From Amycolatopsis echigonensis (lineage in GTDB: Bacteria > Actinomycetota > Actinomycetes > Mycobacteriales > Pseudonocardiaceae): a stretch of DNA of 64,000 nt. The notes below the pieces were generated by a model. The model was not told where the DNA came from and searched no databases. It was given only the letters and a program-made list of their open reading frames with translations. Below, piece by piece: positions 8,807-18,088 of the stretch; the first letter of the stretch is position 1, and every line of letters begins with the position of its first letter. The translations under genes were made by a program, and so were the position numbers. The stretch spans positions 124,001 through 188,000 of the forward strand of contig NZ_JACJHR010000005.1 of NCBI RefSeq assembly GCF_014174495.1, given 5' to 3'.

Positions 8807-10674
8807 CCGACCGTCTCCGCGCGGACCTGGACGAGGAACGCGTCAAGCACGCCGTCGCCGACCAGTGCCTGCCGCACGCCCCACCGGTTGCTGTTGCCCG
8901 TCTTCACCGCTTCCGCCTGCTTGACCAGCGCGTCCGCGGCTGCCGTCAGGCGTTGCGCCGTCGCGTGGTCGCGGCGGGTCGCCGCGGCGAGCGCGTCCAG
9001 CCGGGTCACCATCGCGTCGCCCCACAGCGCGGTCGCGTCCAGCCACGGGCCTGCCTCGCTGACGAAGGCGCTCTGCACCTGCCCGCCCCGGATCACCGCG
9101 GGAGCGTTGCGGATCTGTTCGGCATAGGAGCGCAGTTTGTCCAGAGCCCGGTGGTCACCGGCGTTCCAGTGCTGCCAGAAATCGGCGACCCGGGCCGCGA
9201 GCACCGGCGCTTGGGGCTGCCACGGCGTGGGGCCGAAGACGGGTGCCAGGTGTTCGAGGTCCGCGAAGACCTTCAACGCCGCCGTCGCGCGCGGGTCGCC
9301 GCCCGCGAGCCGGGCCAGTGCCTGCGGCCACGACCGGTCCGGCGAGTAGCCCGCGTCGTTCCAGGAGAAATCGGCGACCCCGAACTCGGCGACCTCGCTG
9401 GCCGCTTCCTGGTTCATCGGATTCGAGACGATCCCGTTGAGATACTTCGACAGCCCTGCTTCGCGATGCGCGTACGGTGCGAGCAGCAGCCGTCCGGCCG
9501 ACTGTTCGTAATCGTTGACCGGGTAGTTGTCCCAGAGGAACACTTTCCGTCCGTACACAGTGGACACCTGCTGCGCTTCGTCGTTCGTCACGCTCGGCGG
9601 CACCACCGCGGTACCGGTCCACTGCACGACCACGGACGGATCGAGATTCTCTCGCAGCTGGGTCTTGTACGGTGAGTCCTTGAGGTCGCTGTATTCCGTC
9701 GGCACAGTCTGCAGCGGACGGACGCCGTCGTGGGTCTTCACGAAGTCCTTGGTGATCTCGTTCAGCAACGAAACCTGCGCCTTGCCCGCGGCCGCCTGGC
9801 CGGGCGCGCCGAACGCCATTTGGTCGCCAGCGCAATTCCATTTGGTGTACGAGATGTCGTCGAACGGCAGCGAGAACGAGCGCACGCCGAGGTCGTACAC
9901 CGCCTGGAATTTCGCTTTCACCGCCGCGACGTCCTGCGGCGACGAGAAGCAGATCGAGACGCCGGGCGACAAGGCGTAGGTGAAGTCGACGTGGTTAGCG
10001 TTCGCCGTGCGCACAAGCTGGCCCAGCGCGTCCAGCTCCTGTTGCGGATACGGATCCCGCCACTGTGCGCGCAAGTACGCGTCGTCTTTCGCGCTGTAGA
10101 TGTACGTGTTCGCCTTGGTTTCGCCAAGGAACTTGATCTGCCGCACGCGGTCGTCGTTCGTCCACGGCGGACCGTAGAAGCCCTCGATCGATCCGCGCAA
10201 CGCCATGTTCGGCCAGTCTCGCACCGCGACGCCGCTCACCGCCCAGCCGTGTCCACTTCGGAGGAACAGCTGCCGCAATGTCTGCACGCCGTAGTATTGT
10301 CCGGCGCCGTCCCGGCCGTTGATTGTCACGCCGTCTCGCCGCACGGCGAGCGAATAGCCTTCTGCCGGGGTCGGCGCGTCCCCGCTGGTGGCGAGCCGGA
10401 TGACGAACCCGCGTTGCGGTGCCGCGCTGATCTTCCTGACTCCGTGCTGTTTCAAGAGGGAAACCAGCAGATCCTTGGCCGGTCCGTCCGTGGTGCCGTC
10501 CGTGACCAGCACCACCGAGGACGGCAACGACACGTCGTCGGCGTCCCGGTTGATCTGTTGCGGCGTCGGCGAAACGACTGGTATCGAACCAGTGCTGGCG
10601 TCAGCCGGCGGGACGACAGCGAGGGCACTCGTCGCGACGACAGCGGCGAGCCAAGCTCTGCGGCGTAGAGTCAT
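8803..10674 (-). CDS. GH84 beta-N-acetylhexosaminidase, secreted
   Basis: A 623-residue family 84 enzyme with a Sec-type signal peptide (residues 1-27). A GH20b-like N-terminal domain comes first, then the catalytic domain with RGSIEGFYGPPW (about 160-171), YIYSAKDDAYLR and the paired catalytic aspartates in SLPFDDIS (about D272 and D273), and finally a helical C-terminal region. The family cleaves terminal beta-GlcNAc by substrate-assisted catalysis. It starts 9 bp after the GH29 stop and is translationally coupled to GH35. Confidence 0.9.
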   Translation of the reverse strand: MTLRRRAWLAAVVATSALAVVPPADASTGSIPVVSPTPQQINRDADDVSLPSSVVLVTDGTTDGPAKDLLVSLLKQHGVRKISAAPQRGFVIRLATSGDAPTPAEGYSLAVRRDGVTINGRDGAGQYYGVQTLRQLFLRSGHGWAVSGVAVRDWPNMALRGSIEGFYGPPWTNDDRVRQIKFLGETKANTYIYSAKDDAYLRAQWRDPYPQQELDALGQLVRTANANHVDFTYALSPGVSICFSSPQDVAAVKAKFQAVYDLGVRSFSLPFDDISYTKWNCAGDQMAFGAPGQAAAGKAQVSLLNEITKDFVKTHDGVRPLQTVPTEYSDLKDSPYKTQLRENLDPSVVVQWTGTAVVPPSVTNDEAQQVSTVYGRKVFLWDNYPVNDYEQSAGRLLLAPYAHREAGLSKYLNGIVSNPMNQEAASEVAEFGVADFSWNDAGYSPDRSWPQALARLAGGDPRATAALKVFADLEHLAPVFGPTPWQPQAPVLAARVADFWQHWNAGDHRALDKLRSYAEQIRNAPAVIRGGQVQSAFVSEAGPWLDATALWGDAMVTRLDALAAATRRDHATAQRLTAAADALVKQAEAVKTGNSNRWGVRQALVGDGVLDAFLVQVRAETVG

Positions 10675-10683
10675 GACTTCCTT

Positions 10684-12537
10684 TCAAGCGGCGGGGACAG
10701 TGCGGTACAACGCGAAGGTAGCCAGGTACGGCGTTGCTCGCGATTGCGTGACGACCACGCGCAGGTGGCCCGCGGTGATCGGCGACGGGAGGGTGACGAG
10801 ACGGTTGGCGCCGATGGTGGTGACCGTTGCGATCGTGCGCCAGGAACCGTCCGCTTCGGCCTGTACGGTCGCGCCTTCGACGTGCTGGCCGCGAGTGATG
10901 TCCTCCCCCAGCCGGATCTGGTCGAAGGTCACCGCCTTCGGCAGCACGACCTCCATCGTCCCGGTTTGCGCGCCGTGCGGCGGAGACCACGACGTCGCGA
11001 GCGAGGAATCCGTGACCGCGCTCAGCCCTCGCGCGCCGGCGGCGAGGTTCTGGGCCTGCGTCCTGGCGATGGCCTGTCCGAAGGAGGCCAACGCGGCGGT
11101 ATCCGCCGGAGCGATCCGGCCGTCCGGGCCGGGCGGAACGTTCAGCAGCAGCGAGGCATTGCGTCCCACCGACGCGCGGTAAAGGTCGACGAGCTGCGCG
11201 GCCGTCTTCGGCTGTTCGTCCGGGTGATAGAACCAGCCCGGCCGGATTGATACATCAGCTTCGGCCGGTGCCCATTCCAGATATCGCACGGACGGATCGG
11301 CGAGCACCTGCCGCGACCCGAGGTCGGCGCCCTCCGCCCCGCCGACGAACAACTCTTCGTTGTGCGCGGTGTTCGGATCGCCGGTGGTCGGCAGCGCGCT
11401 CCATTCCGTCTCGCGGGCCTGGCCCTGCTCGTTGCCGACCCAGCGAACGCCCGCCGGCCCGGCGAACGTGACGGTATCCGGCGACAGGGCGTGGATCATC
11501 CGGAACCAGGTCGTGAAGTCGTAGTTCTCGCTGATTCCGTTGCCGCGCCAGGGGTTCGCCCCGTCCAGCCAGAGCTCGTCGATGGGGCCGTACTGCGTGA
11601 ACAGCTCGTAGATCTGGTTCAGGTAGTAGGTGTTGTAATCGTCCTCGGTGACAGTGAACTTCGGCAGTTTCCCGGCCGCGAGCGCCGCGGCACGGTCGTC
11701 GTTCGGGACCAGCGACGGAATGGTGCGGACCTTCGCCGCGCTGCCAGTGCCGTACCGCCCCTGACCGGCAGGCGTGTTCGCGCGGTCCTCGTAGGTCGCC
11801 TGTTCCTCGATGCTCAACGGCTGCCCGGCGGCGACCTTCGCCTCGACCCGTTTCACCTGGTCCGCGAAGAACTGCGCGGGCAGTTCCGCACCGTCCGCAG
11901 GCGAGAGGTACACCCCGACTTTCAGCCCTGCTTTCCGGGCGGAATCGACGTAGTCGCGCAGGATGTCACCTCGCGGATTCGCACATCCGGCGGCGCGGAC
12001 CTGCCAGTAGGCGGACGGATCCTGCGCCCGGCTGTTCTGCGCGTCCGCGCGGGCCTTCGCCACCGCGCCGTCGGCGCACCCGGGCGCGACCCACCACGGG
12101 CTCGCGACGACGGAGTGGTTCGTGTAGCGCGTCGGATAGAGGACGAACCCGTCATGGTGCTTCGCAGTCAGCATCACCTGCGTCACGCCGGCCGCCTTCA
12201 GCGACCGCATCCACTGGTCGGTGTCGACCGCCGCCGGCGCGAACGTCGACTCCTTTTCCGCGCCGGAGCCCCATTCCCGGTCGGTGAAGGTGTTCATGCC
12301 GAAGTGCGTGAACGCGGTGACCGGCCGCTGCTGCCAAGCGACCTGCCCGGCGCGCGGCACGGTCGCGGCGGCTTTGGCGAGGATCCGGTCCATGCCGTCG
12401 CACGACTGCACAGTCTGGATCGCCGCCGGACGGATCGGTCCGTGGCAAGCGGCTGTTTCCGCGGCAGCGGCCGGCACGGCAGCCGTTCCCCCCGCCGCCA
12501 GCACCGCGGCAAGCACCAAGCTCGCGGGAATCGACAC
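10684..12537 (-). CDS. GH29 alpha-L-fucosidase with C-terminal F5/8-type domain
   Basis: A 617-residue secreted family 29 enzyme, first gene of the operon. A signal peptide spans about residues 1-27. The catalytic domain shows THFGMNTF, TAKHHDGFVLYPT and the likely nucleophile Asp in DELWLDGANPW (about D325). The last 130 residues (from about 490) resemble a discoidin/F5-8 type C sugar-binding module. The GTG at 12537 was chosen for its AGGAGGACC site and because the signal peptide then begins at once. The family removes alpha-linked fucose. Confidence 0.88.
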   Translation of the reverse strand: MSIPASLVLAAVLAAGGTAAVPAAAAETAACHGPIRPAAIQTVQSCDGMDRILAKAAATVPRAGQVAWQQRPVTAFTHFGMNTFTDREWGSGAEKESTFAPAAVDTDQWMRSLKAAGVTQVMLTAKHHDGFVLYPTRYTNHSVVASPWWVAPGCADGAVAKARADAQNSRAQDPSAYWQVRAAGCANPRGDILRDYVDSARKAGLKVGVYLSPADGAELPAQFFADQVKRVEAKVAAGQPLSIEEQATYEDRANTPAGQGRYGTGSAAKVRTIPSLVPNDDRAAALAAGKLPKFTVTEDDYNTYYLNQIYELFTQYGPIDELWLDGANPWRGNGISENYDFTTWFRMIHALSPDTVTFAGPAGVRWVGNEQGQARETEWSALPTTGDPNTAHNEELFVGGAEGADLGSRQVLADPSVRYLEWAPAEADVSIRPGWFYHPDEQPKTAAQLVDLYRASVGRNASLLLNVPPGPDGRIAPADTAALASFGQAIARTQAQNLAAGARGLSAVTDSSLATSWSPPHGAQTGTMEVVLPKAVTFDQIRLGEDITRGQHVEGATVQAEADGSWRTIATVTTIGANRLVTLPSPITAGHLRVVVTQSRATPYLATFALYRTVPAA

Positions 12538-12908
12538 GGCGGTCCTCCTGTCGGATCCGTGACCGAACGGTGACGGCGGGGAGCCTAAGTCGGCCATCCA
12601 TCGGATGTCTAGACCTGATCGGCGGAGGAGGTCTCGCTTTCACCCGAGCGCCGAGGCTTCGATCAGCCCTGTTCCAAGCCGTTTTGCCGACAGTGCGGTG
12701 GCGGCGCAGTGATCTGATGGATCGCCGGGGAGCACCACGTCAGGCAGGAGGGAACGGAAAGTTGCCGTTCCGGCAAGGGAGTGCGCGCGATGCCCGTTCG
12801 ATCAATTCCGGTTAGCCGAACAGGCAAGGGCTGGTTCGCCGCGACCCGGCGAGGGTAGCGACGGTGAAGAGGCGGTCGGCACGATCGCCGGAACCGGAGG
12901 GATCGACC
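12538..12908. other. Intergenic region, divergent promoter area
   Basis: This 371-base gap between the divergent fucosidase gene and the small secreted protein gene has no convincing gene. It contains a short inverted repeat (12751-12757 with 12765-12771) that overlaps a second one (TTGCC/GGCAA). It must hold the promoters of both flanking genes; no clear -35/-10 pair was identified. Confidence 0.4.
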
Positions 12909-13136
12909 ATGCGGAAATTCGTGGCCACCGCTGCTTTCTGCGTCGCCACGAGTGGTGGCGCTCTGCTGCTGAGCGGCACCGCCTTCGCCCGCCATCTCGA
13001 GTACCAAGGGCCTTACGCGACCCCGGACGACTGCGTTCGCGCCCTGCGCGCCCTGCCGCCGGACCCCACGGTCGACGGTGTCGAATGCATTCCCATGAAG
13101 GGCAAGCATTACCTCGAAATCTCGCACCCGAGCTGA
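12909..13136 (+). CDS. Small secreted protein of unknown function
   Basis: A 75-residue protein. Residues 1-27 form a Sec signal peptide (MRKFVATAAFCVATSGGALL, cleavage near TAFA-RH). The mature part is about 48 residues with two Cys (DDCVRAL and GVECIPM), which could form one disulfide. A GGAGGGATC site precedes the ATG. No family was recognised. Confidence 0.65.
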   Translation: MRKFVATAAFCVATSGGALLLSGTAFARHLEYQGPYATPDDCVRALRALPPDPTVDGVECIPMKGKHYLEISHPS

Positions 13137-13292
13137 ATCGCGCCCGGCTTGATCGCGTTTTCCGCGACCGTCCCCCAGAGCACGGCATAAACAGGATGCC
13201 GCGCACTCTCGCCTTGGATTCAGGCTGACGGCCGCTCGGCTCCCCCGCGCCCGAGCCGATCCCGCTTCCCTTGTCCGCCACGGCTCGGCCGG

Positions 13293-13937
13293 TCAGCCCT
13301 CCGCGCGCCCCAGCCCGCGCAGATGCCGCCCGCTCTCCATATGGTCCATCAACAGCGCTTCCACGGTCTCCACGTCCCGCCGCGCGATCGCCTCGTACAG
13401 CTCCCGGTGCTCCCCCGCGACCCGTTCCAGGTCCTCGTGCTGCCCCAGCAGCCACCGCATCCGGCTGCGGAGCGTCAGTTCCAGCTCGTTGAGCAGCTCG
13501 TTCCCCGCCATCGCCGTCACGGCCTCGTGGAAGTCGGCCGCCGCTCGGTGGGCCGCGACGGCGTCGCCGGCAGCGGCAGCGGCCGTTTCCTCGTCCATCG
13601 CGGCGCGGAGCCGCTCCAGGCCGGCGCGCGAATGGCGGATCGTCGCGAGTTTGAACGTCAGGACTTCCAGTGCCGCGCGCACTTCCTGCAGGTCCGCGAT
13701 GTCGCTCGCGGTGAACTCCCGCACCACCGCCCACGTCCGGGGCCGCGGCGTGACCAGTCCTTCGGCGACCAGGGTTTTCAGCGCGTCCCGCACCGGGACC
13801 CGGCTCACGCCCAGGTCCGCGGCGAGGTCCCGTTCGACGAGCTTGCTGCCCGGTGCGCGCACCCCGTCCAGGATCTCGTCCCGGAGCTGCCGGACGACCC
13901 GGTCCGTCTCGGATTCGACGCCCTGTTCCGCTGCCAT
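13293..13937 (-). CDS. GntR (FadR/VanR subfamily) transcriptional regulator
   Basis: A 214-residue regulator with an N-terminal winged helix (VRQLRDEILDGVRAPGSKLVERDLAADLG, then VSRVPVRDAL) and a C-terminal all-helical FCD effector domain containing AADFHEAVTAMAGNELL. By eye it is identical at most positions to the second GntR regulator at 20869, including the recognition helix, so the two are recent paralogues and may see the same operator. ATG 13937 was chosen over an upstream start because the added residues are unlike the family. Its target is unclear because the adjacent epimerase gene is broken. Confidence 0.85.
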   Translation of the reverse strand: MAAEQGVESETDRVVRQLRDEILDGVRAPGSKLVERDLAADLGVSRVPVRDALKTLVAEGLVTPRPRTWAVVREFTASDIADLQEVRAALEVLTFKLATIRHSRAGLERLRAAMDEETAAAAAGDAVAAHRAAADFHEAVTAMAGNELLNELELTLRSRMRWLLGQHEDLERVAGEHRELYEAIARRDVETVEALLMDHMESGRHLRGLGRAEG

Positions 13938-13984
13938 CCGGCCATTCTCGCACCACCGCCCGGACCGTCCACTGTGGCCGGTGC

Positions 13985-14330
13985 GCAACGCGGGTTCGTC
14001 TTCCGCCACGCCGCGCAATCCGCCACCGCCGCCCGCACGTCGAACTCCGGCGCGACGCCCGTTTCCTCCCGGAGCCGCGAAATATCCAGATACGGCCCGG
14101 TCTCCCCGCCCGCCGCGATCTCCGCCAACGCCTCAGCTATCCCCGCGATGCTTCCCGGTCGGTCACGTTGAGCGTTTCCACCGCGACCCGGCCCGCTAGG
14201 AACGACGGGACGTCCGTCCGCCGGCGCCGGTGACCAGGACGTCCTGTCCAAGGTCCGCGAGCGCACGCGCCGTGTGCGCGCCGATCATGCAGGCCGGGCA
14301 CGAGGATCGTCGCGGCCCCCCGCACCGGGC
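13985..14330 (-). pseudogene. Remnant of NAD-dependent epimerase/dehydratase
   Basis: Two fragments of a short-chain epimerase survive in different frames. The N-terminal part shows a Rossmann start (ATILV, then GAHTARALADLGQDVLVT, then DVPSFLAGRVAVETLNVTDRE), and the C-terminal part reads IAEALAEIAAGGETGPYLDI followed by SRLREETGVAPEFDV. At least two frameshifts and a large internal deletion separate them; an intact family member would be near 300 residues. Loss of this gene leaves the neighbouring GntR regulator without an obvious partner. Confidence 0.7.
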
Positions 14331-14398
14331 GGTCGGGAACTGTGTCATGCCGCGAAGCTACGGCCCGGCCGCCCGCGAGTTCTTGAACGAATCGCGCA

Positions 14399-15184
14399 TC
14401 AGAAGTGCGTGCCACCGTCGATGCGGACCTCGGTGCCGGTGATGAACGCGGCGTCCTCGCTGGCGAGCATCGCGACGACCGACGCGACCGTCTCCGGACC
14501 GGCGAAACCCTGGCCCAGCGCGGGAAGCAGCTTGGTGAGCAGGGTGTAGTCGGCGTCCTCGGGGAAGCCGGGGCCGACGCTCTGCTTGCTCTTGCCGCTG
14601 CCGTCGGTCATGCCCGAGGAGATCGAACCGGGCTGCACCGAGGTGAAGCGGATACCGTCCTTCGCGTATTCGGACGCCAGCGCGTGCGTCATCGACTGGA
14701 TGCCGCCCTTGCTCGCCGAGTACGCCGCCATGTACGGGTGCGCGAACATCGCCGACGTCGAGCTGAAGTTCACCACCGCGGGCGCGGAACCCTCGCGCAG
14801 CGCCGGGATCGACTCGCGGATCACCAGGAACGTGCCGACCAGGTTCACGCGCAGCACCTGCTCGAACGCCTCGAGCGGCATCTCGTGCGTGTGCGCCGAC
14901 CGCAGGATGCCCGCGGCGTTGACGAGCGCGTCCAGCCCGCCGAGCTGCTCGACCGCCGACGCGACCCCGGCCTTCACCGAAGCTTCGTCGGCGACGTTCA
15001 CGACCACGGTGCTCAGCCGGTCCGCCGCGTCGCCGGCCTTCTCGGCGGTGTCCGCCAGGCCCGCTTCGCTCACGTCAGCGGCGACGACCCGCCCGCCCTC
15101 GGCCAGCATCCGCAGGACCGTCGCCTGCCCGATGCCCGAGCCCGCTCCGGTGACCAGCACGCGGCGTCCTTCGTAACGGTTCAT
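14399..15184 (-). CDS. SDR family oxidoreductase
   Basis: A 261-residue classical short-chain dehydrogenase. The cofactor loop is TGAGSGIG (residues 12-19), followed by DALVNAAGI, the catalytic Ser in VVNFSSTSA, and YSASKGG with the catalytic Tyr and Lys; GTEVRIDGGTHF closes the domain. A ketoacyl reductase-like or alcohol dehydrogenase activity is likely; the substrate is unknown. It is divergent from a TetR regulator across a 101-bp gap carrying an operator-like palindrome. Confidence 0.88.
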   Translation of the reverse strand: MNRYEGRRVLVTGAGSGIGQATVLRMLAEGGRVVAADVSEAGLADTAEKAGDAADRLSTVVVNVADEASVKAGVASAVEQLGGLDALVNAAGILRSAHTHEMPLEAFEQVLRVNLVGTFLVIRESIPALREGSAPAVVNFSSTSAMFAHPYMAAYSASKGGIQSMTHALASEYAKDGIRFTSVQPGSISSGMTDGSGKSKQSVGPGFPEDADYTLLTKLLPALGQGFAGPETVASVVAMLASEDAAFITGTEVRIDGGTHF

Positions 15185-15221
15185 GGTCCGCTCCTTTCCT
15201 CTGCCGTCACCTTACGCCTTG

Positions 15222-15238
15222 GTGGCAGACTGTGCCAC
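15222..15238. promoter_or_regulatory. Candidate TetR operator
   Basis: Inverted repeat GTGGCA-N5-TGCCAC lies immediately upstream of a TTGACA (15240-15245), 17-nt spacer, AGTAAT (15263-15268) promoter for the TetR gene, and between it and the divergent SDR gene. This is a natural place for TetR to repress both. Confidence 0.5.
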
Positions 15239-15285
15239 TTTGACAAAATATGCACTCTTGGCAGTAATCGGGTAGCGTTGCCGCG

Positions 15286-15900
15286 GTGAGCGGAAAGACC
15301 CCGACCCTGACCGAACGGCGCAAAGCGGCGACGCAACTGGACATCGCCCGTGCCGCCGCGCGACTGTTCACCGAGCATGGCGCACAGGGGACGACCGCGG
15401 AAGCGATCGCCGCCGCGGCGGGCGTCGCCCCGCGGACCTTCTACCGCTACTTCCGCACCAAAGAGGACGCGGTCGCACCGCTGCTGGTCGTCGGCGCCGA
15501 TTCGTGGCGGGAACACCTCGCGTCGACGCCCGAAGGAACGCCGCTGCTGAAGGCGGTCGAGGACGCGATCCGCACAACAATCTCCGCCGCGGACGCCGCC
15601 CCGGAATTCGCCTGGACGCGCGGCTTGCTGCGCGCCGCAAGCGGGGATGATTCGGCGCTTGCGGCCGTATGGCACCGGGTGAACGGCGAATCCGAGACCC
15701 GCCTGCGCCCCGTGCTGGCGCGGTTGGCACCGGAGACGGACCAGGTGACCGTGCATTTGGTCGCGGCCGCGGCGACGGACGCGATCCGGATCTCGCTGGA
15801 GATGTGGGCTGGTACTGAGGAGAAGGCAGCGCCGGTGGAGCTGGCGGTGCGGTGTTTCCGCGGGTTGTCCGGCGGGCTCGCGAGTGCTGAGTCCGGCTAG
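15286..15900 (+). CDS. TetR family transcriptional regulator
   Basis: A 204-residue TetR regulator. The N-terminal helix-turn-helix reads TTAEAIAAAAGVAPRTFYRYF (about residues 37-57), and the C-terminal ligand domain is helical. Translation starts at GTG 15286. It is divergent from the SDR gene, which is its likely target. Confidence 0.88.
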   Translation: MSGKTPTLTERRKAATQLDIARAAARLFTEHGAQGTTAEAIAAAAGVAPRTFYRYFRTKEDAVAPLLVVGADSWREHLASTPEGTPLLKAVEDAIRTTISAADAAPEFAWTRGLLRAASGDDSALAAVWHRVNGESETRLRPVLARLAPETDQVTVHLVAAAATDAIRISLEMWAGTEEKAAPVELAVRCFRGLSGGLASAESG

Positions 15901-15929
15901 CACCGGCACCGCCGCTCACGAGCCGCCGG

Positions 15930-16260
15930 TCAGCGGAACTCATGCACGACCTCGATCTTCCCGACCAGGTGCGTGTTGAACTCGCCCAGTTCCCCGGGAG
16001 GAACCCACAGCTCCCGGTCGAGGAACGCCGTTTCGACGCGGAAGCGGTCACGCAACCCGCCCCGTCGCACCGGGCATTCCGGTATCGCGCGATCTTCACC
16101 GTGTAGTCCTCGTTCAGCACCGGATAGAAGATCGGCTGCTCCGCACTGACACCTCAGCTCCGGTTCGGCCGGAGGCCACCAGCGACCGGTGCGACTCGGC
16201 GAACCAGGCGATCCGGTCTACCAAAGTTCCATCGAACACCCGGTCAAACCCGCCGCGTCC
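15930..16260 (-). pseudogene. Frameshifted remnant of a conserved hypothetical gene
   Basis: On the minus strand three blocks in different frames read as one protein: DGTLVDRIAWFAESHRSLVA, then AEQPIFYPVLNEDYTVKIAR, then RFRVETAFLDRELWVPPGEL followed by NTHLVGKIEVVHEFR and a stop at 15930. The last block resembles the C-terminus of a family of uncharacterised actinobacterial proteins. Frameshifts near 16065 and 16140 break the frame, so the gene is probably dead. The rest of the gap to 16390 shows nothing clear. Confidence 0.55.
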
Positions 16261-16391
16261 ACATCGGACAACCGATCTCCATCGCGCCCAGAGAACCCAG
16301 CACGTCCTATGGGCACCCGCATGGCCGGAATAGTCGCGAGCCCGCATCGTTCCCGCCCGCACTCTTGACAACTCGCCACCAGGCGCGCTTA

Positions 16392-16401
16392 TGGTATACC
16401 A
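16392..16401. promoter_or_regulatory. GntR-type operator, copy 1
   Basis: The perfect palindrome TGGTATACCA followed by AACG lies 20 bp upstream of the DUF3311 start codon. The same core occurs at 20760-20767 and 23035-23046, each in front of another amidohydrolase gene. Confidence 0.65.
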
Positions 16402-16421
16402 AACGATGAAGGGTGTGCGCG

Positions 16422-16637
16422 ATGAAGCGTTCCGCAGTGGTGGCCGCGGTGGCCTTCACTCCCTACGTGGCGATGATCGCCGGCCTGCCCTGGTTCAGCG
16501 GCGGCGGCCGGATCTGGTTCCTGCCCGAGATCGGGTTCTGGATCCTCCTCTGGGTGGCCCTCACGCCCGTGTTCCTCGGCGTCGCCGACCGCATCCGGCG
16601 CCCCGGCGCCGCCGAAACCGAGCAGGAGCAGCGATGA
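16422..16637 (+). CDS. DUF3311 small membrane protein
   Basis: A 71-residue protein with two transmembrane helices (about 5-24 and 34-56), a pattern matching DUF3311 proteins, which typically sit directly before sodium:solute symporter genes and may be an accessory subunit. The stop codon overlaps the start of the symporter gene (ATGA), so translation is coupled. The start at 16422 follows GAAGGG; a GTG nine bases upstream is possible. Confidence 0.8.
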   Translation: MKRSAVVAAVAFTPYVAMIAGLPWFSGGGRIWFLPEIGFWILLWVALTPVFLGVADRIRRPGAAETEQEQR

Positions 16638-18088
16638 ACGCGGGTGCGGCGGTCGCGCTGGCCGTGGTGGCGCTGGCGGTGGTCATCGGCCTCGCCGCGC
16701 GCGGCCGGAAGCAGATGGACCTCGAACAGTGGACGGTCGCCGGCCGGTCCTACGGGACGCTGCTGTTCTGGGTGCTCGCCGCGGGCGAGACCTACTCGAC
16801 CTTCACCTACCTGGGCGCCTCCGGGTTCGCCTACGCCAACGGCGGCGCGGCGTTCTACATCGCCGGCTACGGCACGTGCGCCTTCGTCCTGTCCTACTTC
16901 TTCCTCCCTCCACTGTGGAGGTACGCGAAGAAGCACAACCTCGTCACCCAAGCGGATTTCTTCACCCACCGGTTCCGCAGCCCGTGGTTCGGCGCGCTGA
17001 CCGCGATCGTCGGCGTGGCGTTCATGATCCCCTACATCGAGGCGCAGCTGCTCGGCCTCGGCCAGATCGTCGAGACGACGACCGGCATCAACCGGGTCAC
17101 CAGCATGGTGCTCGCGGTCGTGCTGATCGCGGTGTTCGTCTACGCGTCCGGCATGAAGGCCGCCGCGTGGGTGTCGGTGCTCAAGGACATCCTGCTGATC
17201 GGCACCGTGCTGGTCGTCGGCATCGCGATTCCGGTGCACTACTTCGGCGGTTTCGGGCATCTCATCGACACCGTGCAGGCACAGCACCCCGGCTTCCTCG
17301 GCGTGCCGGCGCCGGGCAGCCCGCTCGGCGTGCCGTGGATGATGTCGACCCTGCTCGTCACCAGCGCGGCGTTCTTCATGTTCCCGCACGCGCTGGCCGC
17401 GATGTACACCGCGAAGTCCGAGCAGACGATCCGGCGCAACGCGATTTACCTTCCGCTGTACCAGATCCTGATCGCGCTGACGCTGTTCGTCGGCTTCGCC
17501 GCGATGCTGGTCGTGCCCGGGCTGAAGGGCAGCGCCACCAACGGCGCGCTGCTGTCGCTGACCTTGAAGACCATGCCGTCGTGGGTGGTCGGCCTCGTCG
17601 GCGGCGCGGGCGCGCTGGCCGCGATCGTGCCGATCAGCCTGCTGCTCCTGCAGTCCGCGACGCTGCTGGCCCGCAACGTCTACCAGGGCGTCCTGCGGCC
17701 GAAGACCACCGAACAGGGTGTGTTCCGCCTGTCGCGCGGCCTGGTCGTCGTGGTGACGGCGGTGGCGCTGCTGTTCGCGATCTTCCAGCCCGCGCTGCTG
17801 GTGAACCTGCTCCTGACCGGGCAGAACGGCGTCTCCCAGTTCTTCCCGGCGATCGTGCTGGGACTCGTGTGGCGGCGGCTGACCAAGGCGGGCGCGGCGA
17901 CCGGGCTCGTGGTCGGCGTGGCGATCGTCGCGTGGACGGTCCTGGCTTCGAAGAACACGTTGTGGGGCCTCAATCCCGGCCTTCTCGCGATCATCGTCAA
18001 CATCGTGCTCACCGTCGGCGTCAGCCTCGCCACCGCTGAGCGCCGCGAGCCGACGGTGCGGGCCGAGGCCGCGGAGGGAGTCGCGTGA
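16634..18088 (+). CDS. Sodium:solute symporter (SSS family)
   Basis: A 484-residue integral membrane protein with about 13 hydrophobic helices. SSS features include WTVAGRSYGTLLFWVLAAGE at the first conserved helix, the GASGFAYANGGAAFY stretch, and a late GLVWRRLTKAGAATGL. It should import a small, probably polar or anionic, solute with Na+. Gene order DUF3311-SSS-amidohydrolase with overlapping stops and starts suggests that the imported compound is the substrate of the hydrolase that follows. Confidence 0.88.
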   Translation: MNAGAAVALAVVALAVVIGLAARGRKQMDLEQWTVAGRSYGTLLFWVLAAGETYSTFTYLGASGFAYANGGAAFYIAGYGTCAFVLSYFFLPPLWRYAKKHNLVTQADFFTHRFRSPWFGALTAIVGVAFMIPYIEAQLLGLGQIVETTTGINRVTSMVLAVVLIAVFVYASGMKAAAWVSVLKDILLIGTVLVVGIAIPVHYFGGFGHLIDTVQAQHPGFLGVPAPGSPLGVPWMMSTLLVTSAAFFMFPHALAAMYTAKSEQTIRRNAIYLPLYQILIALTLFVGFAAMLVVPGLKGSATNGALLSLTLKTMPSWVVGLVGGAGALAAIVPISLLLLQSATLLARNVYQGVLRPKTTEQGVFRLSRGLVVVVTAVALLFAIFQPALLVNLLLTGQNGVSQFFPAIVLGLVWRRLTKAGAATGLVVGVAIVAWTVLASKNTLWGLNPGLLAIIVNIVLTVGVSLATAERREPTVRAEAAEGVA

